Assembly (NCBI RefSeq): GCF_026712185.1
Contig: NZ_JAPPUX010000002.1
Location: forward strand, 310,001 to 374,000
Source: Nocardioides pini
Lineage (GTDB): Bacteria; Actinomycetota; Actinomycetes; Propionibacteriales; Nocardioidaceae
Direction of reading: 5' to 3'
DNA: 64,000 nucleotides
Shown here in pieces: positions 1-8,566 of this stretch. The notes under the pieces are model-generated. The model saw nothing but the letters and a program-made list of their open reading frames with translations. It was not told the DNA's origin and searched no databases. Both the position numbers and the translations under genes were made by a program. Positions within the stretch are counted from its first letter, which is position 1, and each line of letters begins with the position of its first letter.

Positions 1-1290
1 CAGCAGCGTGAACGACACCGCGTCGGCCGGCACGATCGCCTCGGAGTCCTCGATGAGGTCACCGAACTCGGAGTCGCCGTCCTCGCCGAGGGGCGTGTGC
101 AGCGAGATCGGCTCGCGGCCGTACTTCTGGACCTCGATGACCTTCTCCGGGGTCATGTCGAGCTCCTTGGCCAGCTCCTCAGGCGTGGGCTCGCGGCCCA
201 GGTCCTGGAGCATCTGGCGCTGGACACGCGCGAGCTTGTTGATGACCTCGACCATGTGGACCGGGATGCGGATGGTGCGCGCCTGGTCGGCCATGGCGCG
301 GGTGATCGCCTGGCGGATCCACCACGTCGCGTAGGTCGAGAACTTGTAGCCCTTGGTGTAGTCGAACTTCTCGACCGCACGGATGAGGCCGAGGTTGCCC
401 TCCTGGATGAGGTCGAGGAAGAGCATGCCGCGACCGGTGTAGCGCTTGGCCAGCGAGACCACGAGTCGCAGGTTGGCCTCGAGCAGGTGGTTCTTCGCCC
501 GGCGGCCGTCCTCGGCGATCCACTCGTACTCCTCGAGCATCTTCGGGCTGATCCGCCCGCCCTTGGCGAGCTTCTCCTCCGAGAACAGGCCGGCCTCGAT
601 CCGCTTGGCGAGCTCGACCTCCATCTCGGCGTTGAGGAGCGGGACCTTGCCGATCTGCTTGAGGTAGTCCTTGACCGGGTCGGCGGTGGCGCCGGCCACC
701 ATGACCTGCTGCTCGGGCTCGTCGGTCTCGTCGGCCGCGGAGACGGTGAAGGCCTGCTTCTCGTCCTCCTTGATCGTCGGGTCCGCGGCGACGTCCTTCT
801 CGAACTCGGCGTCGGGGATGTCCGGGAGGACCTTCTTGCCGTCGGGGCCGATGGCGGGCGCCTCGACGGTCCCGAGGTCGACGACCTCGTCACCCGCGGG
901 CGCAGCGGCCGTCGCGGCCTTCTTGGCAGCCGTCTTCTTCGCGGGCGCCGCGGCCTTGGCGGCGGGCTTCGCATCGCCGGCGGCACTCGCCTTCGTGGCG
1001 GGGGCCTTCTTCGCCGGGGCCTTCTTGGCGGCGGACGACGTCGCGGTCCGCTTGCTGGTGGCGGCGACCGCACGCATGCCCGCGGCATCGATCTGGACCG
1101 AGATGCCGAGGCCGCTGAGGTGCACCAGCAGGGCCTTCAGGTGCCGGGGCTCGACCCCGGCCTCGTCACTGGCGCGCCGTACGTCCTCGGGGGACACGGT
1201 GCCGGCGGGAGCAGCACCGGCGACCAGGGCAGCGATGGAGGGGTGCGTCAGCACCTCTGCGGGAAGCAACTTGCGTGCGTGTGAAGACAC
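1..1290 (-). CDS. sigA: RNA polymerase principal sigma factor SigA (3' end outside window)
   Basis: Group 1 sigma-70 factor that directs core RNA polymerase to housekeeping promoters. 430 codons are present and the frame runs off the window edge, so region 4 is missing. Residues about 60-120 are a low-complexity Ala/Lys/Pro tract typical of actinobacterial HrdB/SigA. Region 1.2 ([16 protein letters not shown]) and region 2 ([51 protein letters not shown]) follow, then region 3 ([16 protein letters not shown]). The GTG start at 1290 is chosen because GAGAGG lies 5 nt upstream; a GTG two codons earlier would overlap that site. The nearest upstream gene on this strand ends at 1441, leaving 150 bp for its promoter. 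A second, group 2 sigma gene lies 8.5 kb away at 9859. Confidence 0.97.
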   Translation of the reverse strand, partial: MSSHARKLLPAEVLTHPSIAALVAGAAPAGTVSPEDVRRASDEAGVEPRHLKALLVHLSGLGISVQIDAAGMRAVAATSKRTATSSAAKKAPAKKAPATKASAAGDAKPAAKAAAPAKKTAAKKAATAAAPAGDEVVDLGTVEAPAIGPDGKKVLPDIPDAEFEKDVAADPTIKEDEKQAFTVSAADETDEPEQQVMVAGATADPVKDYLKQIGKVPLLNAEMEVELAKRIEAGLFSEEKLAKGGRISPKMLEEYEWIAEDGRRAKNHLLEANLRLVVSLAKRYTGRGMLFLDLIQEGNLGLIRAVEKFDYTKGYKFSTYATWWIRQAITRAMADQARTIRIPVHMVEVINKLARVQRQMLQDLGREPTPEELAKELDMTPEKVIEVQKYGREPISLHTPLGEDGDSEFGDLIEDSEAIVPADAVSFTLL

Positions 1291-1440
1291 GAACACCTCT
1301 CGTCGAACAACTTCGGGGCGCGGCGAGGCCCGGTGACGTCAAGAGCCGCATCGTCATTCTGCCACGGCCCTCCCGACGGTCCGACATCCGCCCGCGGACC
1401 GCGCGTGTCACACCGCCGTGCGCGGGCTCGGCGCGGGCGG

Positions 1441-2016
1441 TCAGTCCGCGGCGCTCGAGGCAGCCTTCTTGGCCTTCTTCGCCTTCTTGAAGTCGCGCAC
1501 CTTCTGCAGCGACTCGGCGTCGACCACGTCGGCGACCGACCGGTGGCCGTCGAGGGCGTAGTCCCCCACCACGGCCTCCCAGCCCTCGGGGCGCACGTCG
1601 AGCTGCTTGGCGAGCAGCGCGACGAAGATCTGCGCCTTCTGCTTGCCGAAGCCGGGCAGCGCCATCACCCGCTTGAGCAGGTCCTTGCCGTCGGCCGCCT
1701 CCGTCCACAGACGGCTGGCGTCCCCGCCGTAGGTCTCCTCGACGATGCGCGCCAGCTCCTGCAGGCGGGCCGCCATCGAGCCGGGGAACCGGTGGATGGC
1801 CGGCGGGGTGGCGGCCATCGCCGCGAACTCGTCGGGGTCCGCCGCCGCGATCGCGTCGGGCTCGACCGTGCCGAAGCGGTCCAGGACCTTCGCCGGCCCG
1901 CGGAAGGCGTGCTCCATGGGGTACTGCTGGTCGAGCATCATCCCCACGAGAAGCGCGAACGCGGAGTCGTCGAGAACCTTGTCGGCGGCGGGGTCGCCCG
2001 TGATCTGGAAGCCCAT
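1441..2016 (-). CDS. HhH-GPD-type base excision DNA repair protein
   Basis: Predicted DNA glycosylase-fold protein of 191 aa, a small family widespread in actinobacteria. The helix-hairpin-helix element LPGFGKQKAQIF (about residues 117-130) followed by LLAKQLDVRPEGWE marks the HhH-GPD superfamily. The N-terminal helix contains GMMLDQQYPMEHAF, which resembles the start of glycosylase domains. No FeS-cluster cysteines are present and the C-terminus is a Lys/Ala tail. The substrate base cannot be read from sequence. It ends 150 bp upstream of sigA and starts 18 bp downstream of the universal stress protein stop, so the two may share a transcript. The start has CAGGAT 6 nt upstream, which could be a -10 hexamer or a weak ribosome binding site. 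Confidence 0.88.
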   Translation of the reverse strand: MGFQITGDPAADKVLDDSAFALLVGMMLDQQYPMEHAFRGPAKVLDRFGTVEPDAIAAADPDEFAAMAATPPAIHRFPGSMAARLQELARIVEETYGGDASRLWTEAADGKDLLKRVMALPGFGKQKAQIFVALLAKQLDVRPEGWEAVVGDYALDGHRSVADVVDAESLQKVRDFKKAKKAKKAASSAAD

Positions 2017-2033
2017 GGGGCCATCCTGCCCGA

Positions 2034-2435
2034 CTACTGCGCCTTGACCGCCAGCACCGGGCAGGGGGCGTCGAGGAGCACGCGCTGGGCGTTGCTGCCG
2101 AGGATGAGCTTGCCGACGGGCGAGCGACGACGCAGCCCGATGACGAGCAGCTCGGCGCCGTTGGCCTCCGCGATGCTGATCAGGTCCTCGGCCGGCTCGA
2201 AGCCGCGGACGAGCTGGCGTACGTCGTGCTCGACGCCGGCGTCGTCGAGGCGCTTCCTGATGGCGTCCATGTCGTCGTCGGCGGCGCGGGCGGCCGGTCC
2301 GTCGTAGTCCTGCCCACCCCGGTGGGAGTTCACCACGACCAGCTTGCTGCCGCGCAGCTTGGCCTCGTTGATGCCGGCCGCAAGGGCCGCCTCACCCTCC
2401 GGCTTGGGGACGTATCCGACGACGACGGTGCCCAT
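2034..2435 (-). CDS. Universal stress protein, UspA family
   Basis: Single-domain 133-aa universal stress protein, cytosolic and probably dimeric. It opens with the beta strand GTVVVGYVPKPEGEAAL and ends with ELLVIGLRRRSPVGKLILGS followed by a hydrophobic strand (CPVLAVKA). The G-rich segment with GS matches the nucleotide-binding loop of ATP-binding Usp proteins. The ATG at 2435 is preferred over an in-frame upstream start because GAGAGGAG lies 5 nt before it. The protein is divergent from the hypothetical gene at 2561, with 125 bp between them. The physiological role is not deducible; family members respond to stress or growth arrest. Confidence 0.93.
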   Translation of the reverse strand: MGTVVVGYVPKPEGEAALAAGINEAKLRGSKLVVVNSHRGGQDYDGPAARAADDDMDAIRKRLDDAGVEHDVRQLVRGFEPAEDLISIAEANGAELLVIGLRRRSPVGKLILGSNAQRVLLDAPCPVLAVKAQ

Positions 2436-2548
2436 GGTGTCTCCTCTCGGGGCCACGACGCCTCGCCGCGGGCCTGCTGGCACCGTAACGGAAACGACCG
2501 GGCTACGGCAGCCTGTGGAGGGGTGGGTCGGGACGCCCGCGGCTGCGG

Positions 2549-2554
2549 CACGCT
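2549..2554 (+). promoter_or_regulatory. -10-like hexamer placed for a leaderless transcript
   Basis: CACGCT ends 6 nt before the GTG at 2561 and no Shine-Dalgarno lies between them. The spacing matches leaderless starts elsewhere in the window. The hexamer departs from TANNNT at the first base. Confidence 0.35.
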
Positions 2555-2560
2555 GGACGG

Positions 2561-3034
2561 GTGGTCCGACCGCTCGCGCCCCGTCCGGCGCCCCAGCCCG
2601 CGCTGCAGGCGCCCGTCGACCGGCACACGCACACCGTCCTCCACGCGGCCACCCTCGCGCTGGTCGAGGAGGAGTCCCGCCGGCGCTTCCCCGTGACGCT
2701 GCACGCGGGGGTTCCCGGTCGGTCGGCCCGTCACGTCGAGGACCCGCCGCTCCCCGACGCGGGTCTGCGGGCCGACGTCGTCCTCGCCCTCCTGCGTGCC
2801 GCCGCGGCGCTCGACCCGCGCCCGGCCCTGTGGCTGACCCGGCCGGGCGAGCTGACGCCGCACGACGACGACCTGCGCTGGGTCGGCCCCGCGGCCTGGG
2901 CCGCCCAGGCGCTCGGGATGCCGGTCGGACTGGTCGTGGTGACCCGTCGCGGGTGGTTCGACCCGGTCAGCGACGTGCGACGCGAGTGGCGCCGGTTGCG
3001 CCCCCGTCCGGCCGCCGCCCGTGAGCGTCCCTGA
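2561..3034 (+). CDS. Hypothetical actinobacterial protein
   Basis: 157-aa protein that I do not recognise. It is soluble, with no signal peptide or membrane segment, and is rich in Arg, Pro and Ala. A mixed alpha/beta core is suggested by helices such as HAATLALVEEESRRR and ALRAAAALDPRPALWL. A hydrophobic strand VGLVVVTRRGWF precedes a basic C-terminal tail. The acidic run HDDDLRW sits between them. Codon use shows the G/C third-position bias of real genes here. The GTG start has a -10-like hexamer 6 nt upstream. It is divergent from the universal stress protein and convergent with the glutamate-cysteine ligase-like gene, 40 bp away. No function is proposed. Confidence 0.7.
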   Translation: MVRPLAPRPAPQPALQAPVDRHTHTVLHAATLALVEEESRRRFPVTLHAGVPGRSARHVEDPPLPDAGLRADVVLALLRAAAALDPRPALWLTRPGELTPHDDDLRWVGPAAWAAQALGMPVGLVVVTRRGWFDPVSDVRREWRRLRPRPAAARERP

Positions 3035-3074
3035 TCCGCCCGACCCAGCCCGGCCCCACGGCCACTGGGCGGCC

Positions 3075-4538
3075 TCAGTCCCAGGTGTGGACGGGCTCGT
3101 TGCTGTGCATGCGCTCGCGGTAGTCGAGGAGGGTCGCGCGGAGGGCGTCGTAGCGGTCCACTCCCCCGCGCTGGTGCACCCGGTCGACGAACCACCCGGC
3201 GCCGCTGGCCTCGGTCTGGCAGCGCTGCTCGATGATGCCCAGGTAGCGGTCGCTCTCCTCCGACGGGACGCCCCACGAGTCGAGCCCGGCACGTGCCATG
3301 GGGAGGAGGCGCCTCAGCACCAGCTCCGTGGCGCGGACCTGGCCGAGGCCGGGCCAGTAGACCTGGGCGTCGACGCCCATCTGGGCGGCGACGTGGAAGT
3401 TCTCCTCGGCAGCGGAGAACGACATCTGCGACCACAGCGGCCGCTCGCTCTCGACGAGGTAGCGGACGAGGCCGAACCAGAGCGCGGCGTTGGCGATGGT
3501 GTCGGCGATGGTCGGGCCCGCGGCGAGCAGGCGGTTCTCCACGCGCAGGTGCGGCCTGCCCTGCGAGATGTCGTAGACCGGACGGTTCCAGCGGTAGATC
3601 GTGCCGTTGTGGAGCTTGAGCTCGTGGAGCGCCGGGGTGCCGCCCGACTCGAGCACCTCGAGCGGGTCCTCCTCGTCGGTCACGGGCAGCAGGGCCGGGA
3701 AGTAGCGGACGTTCTCCTCGAAGAGGTCGAACACCGAGGTGATCCACCGCTCGCCGAACCACACGCGCGGCCGGACGCCCTGGGCCTTGAGCTCCTCGCT
3801 GCGGGTGTCGGTCGCCTGCTCGAACAGCGGGATGCGGGTCTCGCGCCACAGCTCCTTGCCGAGCAGGTAGGGCGAGTTGGCCGACACCGCGAGCTGCACG
3901 CCGGCGATGGCCTGGGCCGCGTTCCAGTGGGCGGCGAACTGGTCGGGCGAGGTCTGCACGTGGAACTGCGTGCTGGTGCAGGCGGCCTCCGGGACGATCG
4001 AGTCCGACGTCGTGGTGAGGCGCTCCCGGCCGGAGATGCTGATGGTGATGTCCTCCCCGCGCGCGGCGAGGATCTGCTCGGACAGCAGCTTGTAGCGCGG
4101 GTTGGCACTGAGGGAGGAGACGGTCATGTGCCCCTCGGCCAGCGTCGGCAGGATCCCGATCATCACCTGGTGGGCGCCGACCTGCGACCCCTTCTCCTCG
4201 GCGTCGTTGAGCGAGCGGCGCAGGCTCTCCTCGAACGTCGAGAGGCCCCCCTCGCGGAGCCTGGCGGGCGCCACGTTGATCTCGATGTTGAACTGGCCGA
4301 GCTCGGTCTGGAAGTCCGGGTCGGCGATGGCCTCGAGGACCTCGGCGTTCTTCAGGGCCGGGTCGCCGGCGTCGTCGATCAGGTTGAGCTCCATCTCGAG
4401 ACCGGTCATCGGGTCGTCGGTGTCGAAGGCCGCCTCGCGCAGCATCCGCGCGAACACGTCGAGGTTGCGGCGCACCTTCTCGCGGTGGCGCGTGCGGTCG
4501 GCTCGGCTGAACTCCTGCTGGTCGACCTCTTCACCCAT
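3075..4538 (-). CDS. Glutamate--cysteine ligase-like enzyme (GCS2 family)
   Basis: 487-aa ATP-grasp-like carboxylate-amine ligase of the GCS2 superfamily, which joins glutamate to cysteine or another amine using ATP. Diagnostic stretches are the N-terminal MTGLEMELNLID (about residues 43-54), the strand FNIEINVAP, the central CTSTQFHVQTS, and the C-terminal PHLRVENRLLAAGPT, equivalent to the metal and substrate-binding Glu/Arg region. It is longer than YbdK-type members (about 370 aa). Actinobacteria use mycothiol rather than glutathione, so the product may be gamma-glutamylcysteine for ergothioneine or another conjugate; this is inference. No egt genes are adjacent. The start is supported by TAGGGT exactly 6 nt upstream. 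Confidence 0.85.
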   Translation of the reverse strand: MGEEVDQQEFSRADRTRHREKVRRNLDVFARMLREAAFDTDDPMTGLEMELNLIDDAGDPALKNAEVLEAIADPDFQTELGQFNIEINVAPARLREGGLSTFEESLRRSLNDAEEKGSQVGAHQVMIGILPTLAEGHMTVSSLSANPRYKLLSEQILAARGEDITISISGRERLTTTSDSIVPEAACTSTQFHVQTSPDQFAAHWNAAQAIAGVQLAVSANSPYLLGKELWRETRIPLFEQATDTRSEELKAQGVRPRVWFGERWITSVFDLFEENVRYFPALLPVTDEEDPLEVLESGGTPALHELKLHNGTIYRWNRPVYDISQGRPHLRVENRLLAAGPTIADTIANAALWFGLVRYLVESERPLWSQMSFSAAEENFHVAAQMGVDAQVYWPGLGQVRATELVLRRLLPMARAGLDSWGVPSEESDRYLGIIEQRCQTEASGAGWFVDRVHQRGGVDRYDALRATLLDYRERMHSNEPVHTWD

Positions 4539-4544
4539 GACCGC

Positions 4545-4550
4545 ACCCTA
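4545..4550 (-). promoter_or_regulatory. -10 hexamer TAGGGT, leaderless start
   Basis: Reads TAGGGT on the minus strand, 6 nt before the ATG at 4538. No ribosome binding site separates them, so the transcript probably starts at or next to the ATG. Confidence 0.5.
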
Positions 4551-4591
4551 GTCACGGGCCCCCGAGGCGGGAACCGTCCACAGGGGCGGTC

Positions 4592-5578
4592 TCACGCGGC
4601 CGGGTCGCCGCTCACCACCGGCCGCAGGCTCGTCCACGTGTCCGGCGGGGTCGCCGACTCGAGCAGCTGCGCGACGAGGCCCGCCAGCGAGTGGCCGGGC
4701 TCGCTCTCCCGGCACCGCTCGACGGCACACCAGGACAGGGCGCCGTCACCGGCGAGCCAGGCCGCGAACGCCAGGACGGCGGCGGGGCCGGCGACGTGGG
4801 AGGCGGGCAGCCGGCGCACGGCGTCGGACCAGAGCTCGACGGCCCGCCGGGCGTCGCCCCGGTCGAGCCACGCCCACGCCTCGTCGCGCCGCTCCGCCAC
4901 GCGGACGCTGACGGAGACGGACGCCAGCTCGCCGGCGGAGAAGGTCGTGCCGGCCCGGACGTGGCGACGGGCCAACGTGGTGAGCCCGCCGACCGGGAGC
5001 GGCGTCGCGTCGACGAGGTGGGGCAGGCTGCGCGCCACGGCGTCCGCATCGGGCGCGACGGTCTCCCTGAGCGCCTCCCGGCTGGCGTGGGTGACCCGGC
5101 CCTCGAAGACCGCCTGGGCGGTGAACGGGTGATCGGCGCGCGTGAAGGGGACGCCGCGGTAGGCCGCGAGCGGCGCGCCCGGCAGCACGGCGTACCAGTG
5201 GTCGTCGTGGACGCGCAGCACCTCGCGCACCCCGATGCCCGCGGCCGTGAACTCCTCGTGGACCGACCAGGCCGCCTCGTCGGCGACCGTCGTGTCGTCG
5301 TCGTAGACCACGACGACCACGTCACGCACGCCGTTGCGCCGGGCAGGCCGGAGCAGCGCCTCGACCACGTCGTCGACGTCGTCGGGGTCGTGGGGCAGGT
5401 CGACGCGGGCGTGCATGCCGCCGCCGGAGGCGCCGACGCTCACGACGACGACGGACCGGTGCGGCACGAAGCCCATGGCGAGCGGCACGAAGGCGGCGAT
5501 GTCGCCGGGTGTGCGGACCCGCATCGTGGTCGGGCCCGGGGAGGACGGAGGGACGGGGACGAGGTCGTGGGGTTCCAT
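4592..5578 (-). CDS. DUF4192 domain protein
   Basis: 328-aa member of the actinobacterial DUF4192 family, whose function is unknown. After a short Pro-rich N-terminus comes TMRVRTPGDIAAFVPLAMGF, then repeated Val-rich strands (SVVVVSVGASGG, VRDVVVVVYDDDT) alternating with acidic loops. The C-terminal third is helical and Ala/Trp-rich (DEAWAWLDRGDARRAVELW, VLAFAAWLAGDGALSW) and resembles tetratricopeptide-like helical pairs. The ATG at 5578 has GGGAAG about 10 nt upstream. It lies 53 bp upstream of the glutamate-cysteine ligase-like gene on the same strand and is divergent from dinB. DUF4192 genes are commonly found near the principal sigma gene in actinobacteria, as here. Confidence 0.85.
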   Translation of the reverse strand: MEPHDLVPVPPSSPGPTTMRVRTPGDIAAFVPLAMGFVPHRSVVVVSVGASGGGMHARVDLPHDPDDVDDVVEALLRPARRNGVRDVVVVVYDDDTTVADEAAWSVHEEFTAAGIGVREVLRVHDDHWYAVLPGAPLAAYRGVPFTRADHPFTAQAVFEGRVTHASREALRETVAPDADAVARSLPHLVDATPLPVGGLTTLARRHVRAGTTFSAGELASVSVSVRVAERRDEAWAWLDRGDARRAVELWSDAVRRLPASHVAGPAAVLAFAAWLAGDGALSWCAVERCRESEPGHSLAGLVAQLLESATPPDTWTSLRPVVSGDPAA

Positions 5579-5735
5579 GTCGGTGACGCTTCCCGGCAGC
5601 ACCGACCCTCGACGCCCCCCGGCCGCGCGGCCTGTGGACGAGCACCGATCCGAGGTGGCTGTGGACGCTTCGTGGCCCGCGAGCCGACCCCCGGGGGTGC
5701 ACCGCTGCTCGCGCATGGTGCGGGAGGATGGTGCC

Positions 5736-5780
5736 GTGACGACGCCGTCCTCCTCCGCCTCCTCCGGCCCCACCGGCTGA
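5736..5780 (+). CDS. Possible 14-codon leader peptide overlapping dinB start
   Basis: GTG followed by 13 codons and TGA, where the TGA overlaps the dinB ATG by one base (TGATG). A strong GGGAGGA lies about 8 nt upstream of this GTG, while the dinB ATG has no Shine-Dalgarno of its own. The peptide is Thr/Pro then Ser/Gly-rich and otherwise featureless. This arrangement suits translational coupling, but it could be coincidence in GC-rich DNA. Confidence 0.3.
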   Translation: MTTPSSSASSGPTG

Positions 5781-7081
5781 TGCGCAGCACCGCGTCGATC
5801 CTGCACCTCGACCTGGACGCCTTCTTCGCCGCCGTCGAGCAGCGCGACAAGCCGTCGCTGCGTGGCAAGCCGGTCATCGTCGGGGGCACCGGGGGCCGTG
5901 GCGTCGTGTCCACCGCGTCCTACGAGGCGAGGAAGTACGGCGTCGGGTCGGCGATGTCGACCCGCGAGGCCCGGGCCCGCTGCCCGCACGCGGCGTTCCT
6001 CAGCGGGCGCTTCCACGCCTACCGCGACACCAGCCGCCGGGTGATGCAGGTCCTGCGGGAGCTGTCGCCCCTCGTCGAGCCGCTCTCGCTCGACGAGGCC
6101 TTCGTCGACCTCGCAGCGGCCGGCCTCCCCGACCTCGAGGTGGCGACCGTGACCGAGGCGGGCGCCGAGCTCCGCCGGCGCGTCCAGGAGGTCACGGGAG
6201 GGCTGACCGCGACCGTCGGCATCGCGTCCTCGAAGTTCCTCGCCAAGGTCGCCAGCGAGCTCGACAAGCCGGACGGCATGACCGTCGTCCCGCCCGGCAC
6301 CGAGCTCGACCTGCTGCGGCCGATGAGGGTCAAGGTCATCCCGGGCGTGGGCCCGGCCACCGCCGAGCGGCTGCGTCGCGCCGGCATCCACACCGTCGCC
6401 GAGCTCGAGGCCGTCAGCGAGGACGAGCTCGTCCGGCTGCTCGGACAGGCACAGGGCCACGGGCTGTGGCAGCTCGCCCGGGCGCAGGACTCGCGCCCGG
6501 TGGTGGCCGAGCGCGAGGCCAAGTCGATCAGCGTCGAGGGCACCTACGACAGCGACCTCACCGACCGCCGGCTCATGGAGGGGCTCCTGACCCGGCAGGC
6601 GCGCGAGGTGGGCGCCCGCATGCGCAAGAACGGCTCCTCCGGCCGGACGGTCACCATCAAGGTGCGCCTCCACGACTTCACCACCCTCAGCCGGTCGAGC
6701 ACGCTCACGAGCCCGACGGACGACGGCGCGACCATCGCCCGCATCGCGCGCGCCCTGCTCGCCGACCTCGACACGACCGGCGGCGTGCGTCTCCTGGGCG
6801 TCGGCGTCTCCGGTCTCGCCGACTGGGTGCAGGAGGACCTCTTCGGCGAGTCAGGAGAGGACGAGGAGGACGAGGTGGTGATCCCCGAGCCGCCGCGGCG
6901 CACCTGGCCGCCCGGGGCCGACGTGGTGCACGACGAGATGGGCGCGGGCTGGGTGTGGGGCTCCGGCGCCGGAGTGGTGACCGTGCGCTTCGAGACGGCC
7001 GACACGCCGCCGGGGCCGGTGCGCAGCTTCCGCGCCGACGACCCTGCGCTGCACCGGCTCGAGCCGCCGGCCGAGGACTGA
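5780..7081 (+). CDS. dinB: DNA polymerase IV (Y-family translesion polymerase)
   Basis: 433-aa error-prone polymerase that inserts nucleotides opposite damaged template. The palm carries the metal-binding motifs LHLDLDAFFAAVE (about residues 6-18) and SLDEAFVDLAAAG (about 103-115). Next come the thumb HhH VIPGVGPATAERLRRAG and a little-finger domain. QEDLF at residues 351-355 fits the sliding-clamp binding motif QxxLF. An extra 78 residues follow it: an acidic linker and a compact beta-rich tail around HDEMGAGWVWGSGAGVV. The ATG is at 5780 and frame-matched family N-termini begin here. The gene is convergent with pxpC, 10 bp away, and divergent from DUF4192. Confidence 0.95.
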   Translation: MRSTASILHLDLDAFFAAVEQRDKPSLRGKPVIVGGTGGRGVVSTASYEARKYGVGSAMSTREARARCPHAAFLSGRFHAYRDTSRRVMQVLRELSPLVEPLSLDEAFVDLAAAGLPDLEVATVTEAGAELRRRVQEVTGGLTATVGIASSKFLAKVASELDKPDGMTVVPPGTELDLLRPMRVKVIPGVGPATAERLRRAGIHTVAELEAVSEDELVRLLGQAQGHGLWQLARAQDSRPVVAEREAKSISVEGTYDSDLTDRRLMEGLLTRQAREVGARMRKNGSSGRTVTIKVRLHDFTTLSRSSTLTSPTDDGATIARIARALLADLDTTGGVRLLGVGVSGLADWVQEDLFGESGEDEEDEVVIPEPPRRTWPPGADVVHDEMGAGWVWGSGAGVVTVRFETADTPPGPVRSFRADDPALHRLEPPAED

Positions 7082-7091
7082 GGCCGCACCG

Positions 7092-7967
7092 TCACACCAC
7101 GCGCAGCACCACCTCGTCGCCGGGCCGCAGCTGCGCGCAGGCGTCGAGGTCGTCGTCCTCGACCACCGCCACGACCGGGTAACCACCCGTGGTCGGGTGG
7201 TCGGCCAGGAACACCACGGGCTGCCCCGACGGAGGCAGCTGGACGGCCCCGAGCACGATCCCCTCGCTCGCGAGCTCGCCGCTGCGCCGCTCCAGGCGCG
7301 GCCCGGTGAGCCGCAGCCCGATGCGGTCGCTGTCGGCGGCGACGGCGTACGACGCCCCGTCGAGCCGCGACCACCCCGTCCGGTCGAGCCAGTCGGCGCG
7401 GGGCCCTCGTCGCAGGCGCAGCACCGGTTCGCGGGGTCGTCCGACGGCCGCCGGCGGCGGCTCCGGCAGCGGACCGGACGGACCCAGCGGGAGCAGGTCG
7501 CCCGGTGCGAGCCGCGGCGGACCGACCCACGCGAGCGTGTCGGTCGAGCGCGACCCCAGCACCGGCGTGGCAGCGATCCCGCCGGCGAAGGCGACGTAGG
7601 ACCGCACTCCGGTCGAGGCCGGGCCCACCATCACCAGCGCCCCCGCCGGCACCGTCACCGGCGCGCCGTGGGCGACGGCGCGCCGGCCCACCCGGACGGC
7701 GCACACCGCGCCTGTCACCGCCAGCGTCACGGCGCGGTGCGGCCGCAGCACCACCCCGCCCACGGTCGTCTCCACGACGGCGTCGTCCGGCCCACCGCCG
7801 ACGAGCCGCCTGGCCAGGGCGGCAGCGCCCCGATCCAGCGCCCCCGCCCGGGGCACACCCAGGTGGGCCCAGCCGCGCCGGCCGCGGTCCTGGAGCGTGG
7901 ACAACGGGCCCGGGTCGACGACCTCGACGACCGCCCGGGAGGCGGAGGCAGGACAGGCGCCGCTCAC
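7092..7967 (-). CDS. pxpC: 5-oxoprolinase subunit C (biotin-dependent carboxyltransferase-like)
   Basis: 291-aa PxpC/KipA-family subunit. With PxpA and PxpB it forms the ATP-dependent 5-oxoprolinase that opens pyroglutamate to glutamate. The N-terminus VVEVVDPGPLSTLQDRGRRG and the following GVPRAGALDRGAAALA are family signatures. Near the C-terminus are RLTGPRLERRSGELASEG and FLADHPTTGGYPVVAVV. The GTG at 7967 overlaps the pxpB stop as GTGA, which implies translational coupling. The function transfers from the E. coli and B. subtilis PxpABC complex. Confidence 0.93.
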   Translation of the reverse strand: MSGACPASASRAVVEVVDPGPLSTLQDRGRRGWAHLGVPRAGALDRGAAALARRLVGGGPDDAVVETTVGGVVLRPHRAVTLAVTGAVCAVRVGRRAVAHGAPVTVPAGALVMVGPASTGVRSYVAFAGGIAATPVLGSRSTDTLAWVGPPRLAPGDLLPLGPSGPLPEPPPAAVGRPREPVLRLRRGPRADWLDRTGWSRLDGASYAVAADSDRIGLRLTGPRLERRSGELASEGIVLGAVQLPPSGQPVVFLADHPTTGGYPVVAVVEDDDLDACAQLRPGDEVVLRVV

Positions 7968-8566
7968 CGGCGCGCCTCGAACCGCACCCGGGTGCCCGGC
8001 GCCAGGAGCGCCGGCTCGGCGCGGCCGACGTCCCACAGGTCGGCGTCGGTGGTGCCGAGCAGCAGCCACCCTCCGGGCGAGGCGGTCGGGTAGACGCCGC
8101 ACCAGGTGTCGGCGAGCGCGACGGACCCCGGCGCCACCCGCGCCCGGGGCGTCTCGAGGCGAGGCACAGCCCGGTCGGCGGGCAGGCCGGCGAGGTAGGC
8201 GAAGCCGGGAGCGAACCCGCAGAACGTGGACGTGAACTCCAGCGACGTGTGGAGCTCCACGACCTCCTCCACCGTGCACCCCCAGTGCCCGGCGACCCGC
8301 TCGAGGTCGGGTCCGGAGTAGCGGACGGCGACGGACACGAGCGGTCCCGGCACGGCCGCGCGCTCGGCACTCCAGCCTGGGAGCAGCGCACGCACGGCGG
8401 CGGGGTCCACGCCGTCGAGCAGGACGGTCCGGGCCGCCGGCACGACCTCCTCGACCGCCAGACCGGCCCCGCGGACCCAGGCAGCGAGGGAGGCCGCCGC
8501 GACCGCGTCGTCGACCTCGACGAGGCAGGCCCGGGTCCCGACGTCGACGACCTCCACGTCGGTCAT
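7964..8566 (-). CDS. pxpB: 5-oxoprolinase subunit B (KipI-like)
   Basis: 200-aa PxpB subunit with a cyclophilin-like fold. Recognisable elements are HTSLEFTSTFCGFAPGFAYLAGL (His/Cys/Phe-rich core, about residues 105-128), the Arg-rich RLETPRARVAPGSVALAD, and YPTASPGGWLLLGTT. The start ATG at 8566 begins MTDVEVVDVGTRA and has no strong Shine-Dalgarno. It is followed by pxpC with a 4-bp overlap. Unusually, pxpA is not directly adjacent: 386 bp of non-coding DNA with a long hairpin separates the two. Confidence 0.93.
   Translation of the reverse strand: MTDVEVVDVGTRACLVEVDDAVAAASLAAWVRGAGLAVEEVVPAARTVLLDGVDPAAVRALLPGWSAERAAVPGPLVSVAVRYSGPDLERVAGHWGCTVEEVVELHTSLEFTSTFCGFAPGFAYLAGLPADRAVPRLETPRARVAPGSVALADTWCGVYPTASPGGWLLLGTTDADLWDVGRAEPALLAPGTRVRFEARR

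Noticed and set aside
2561..3034. Shadow frame rather than a gene
   Set aside because: Kept as a real hypothetical gene: codon bias, a well-placed -10-like element and non-overlap with other genes all support it.
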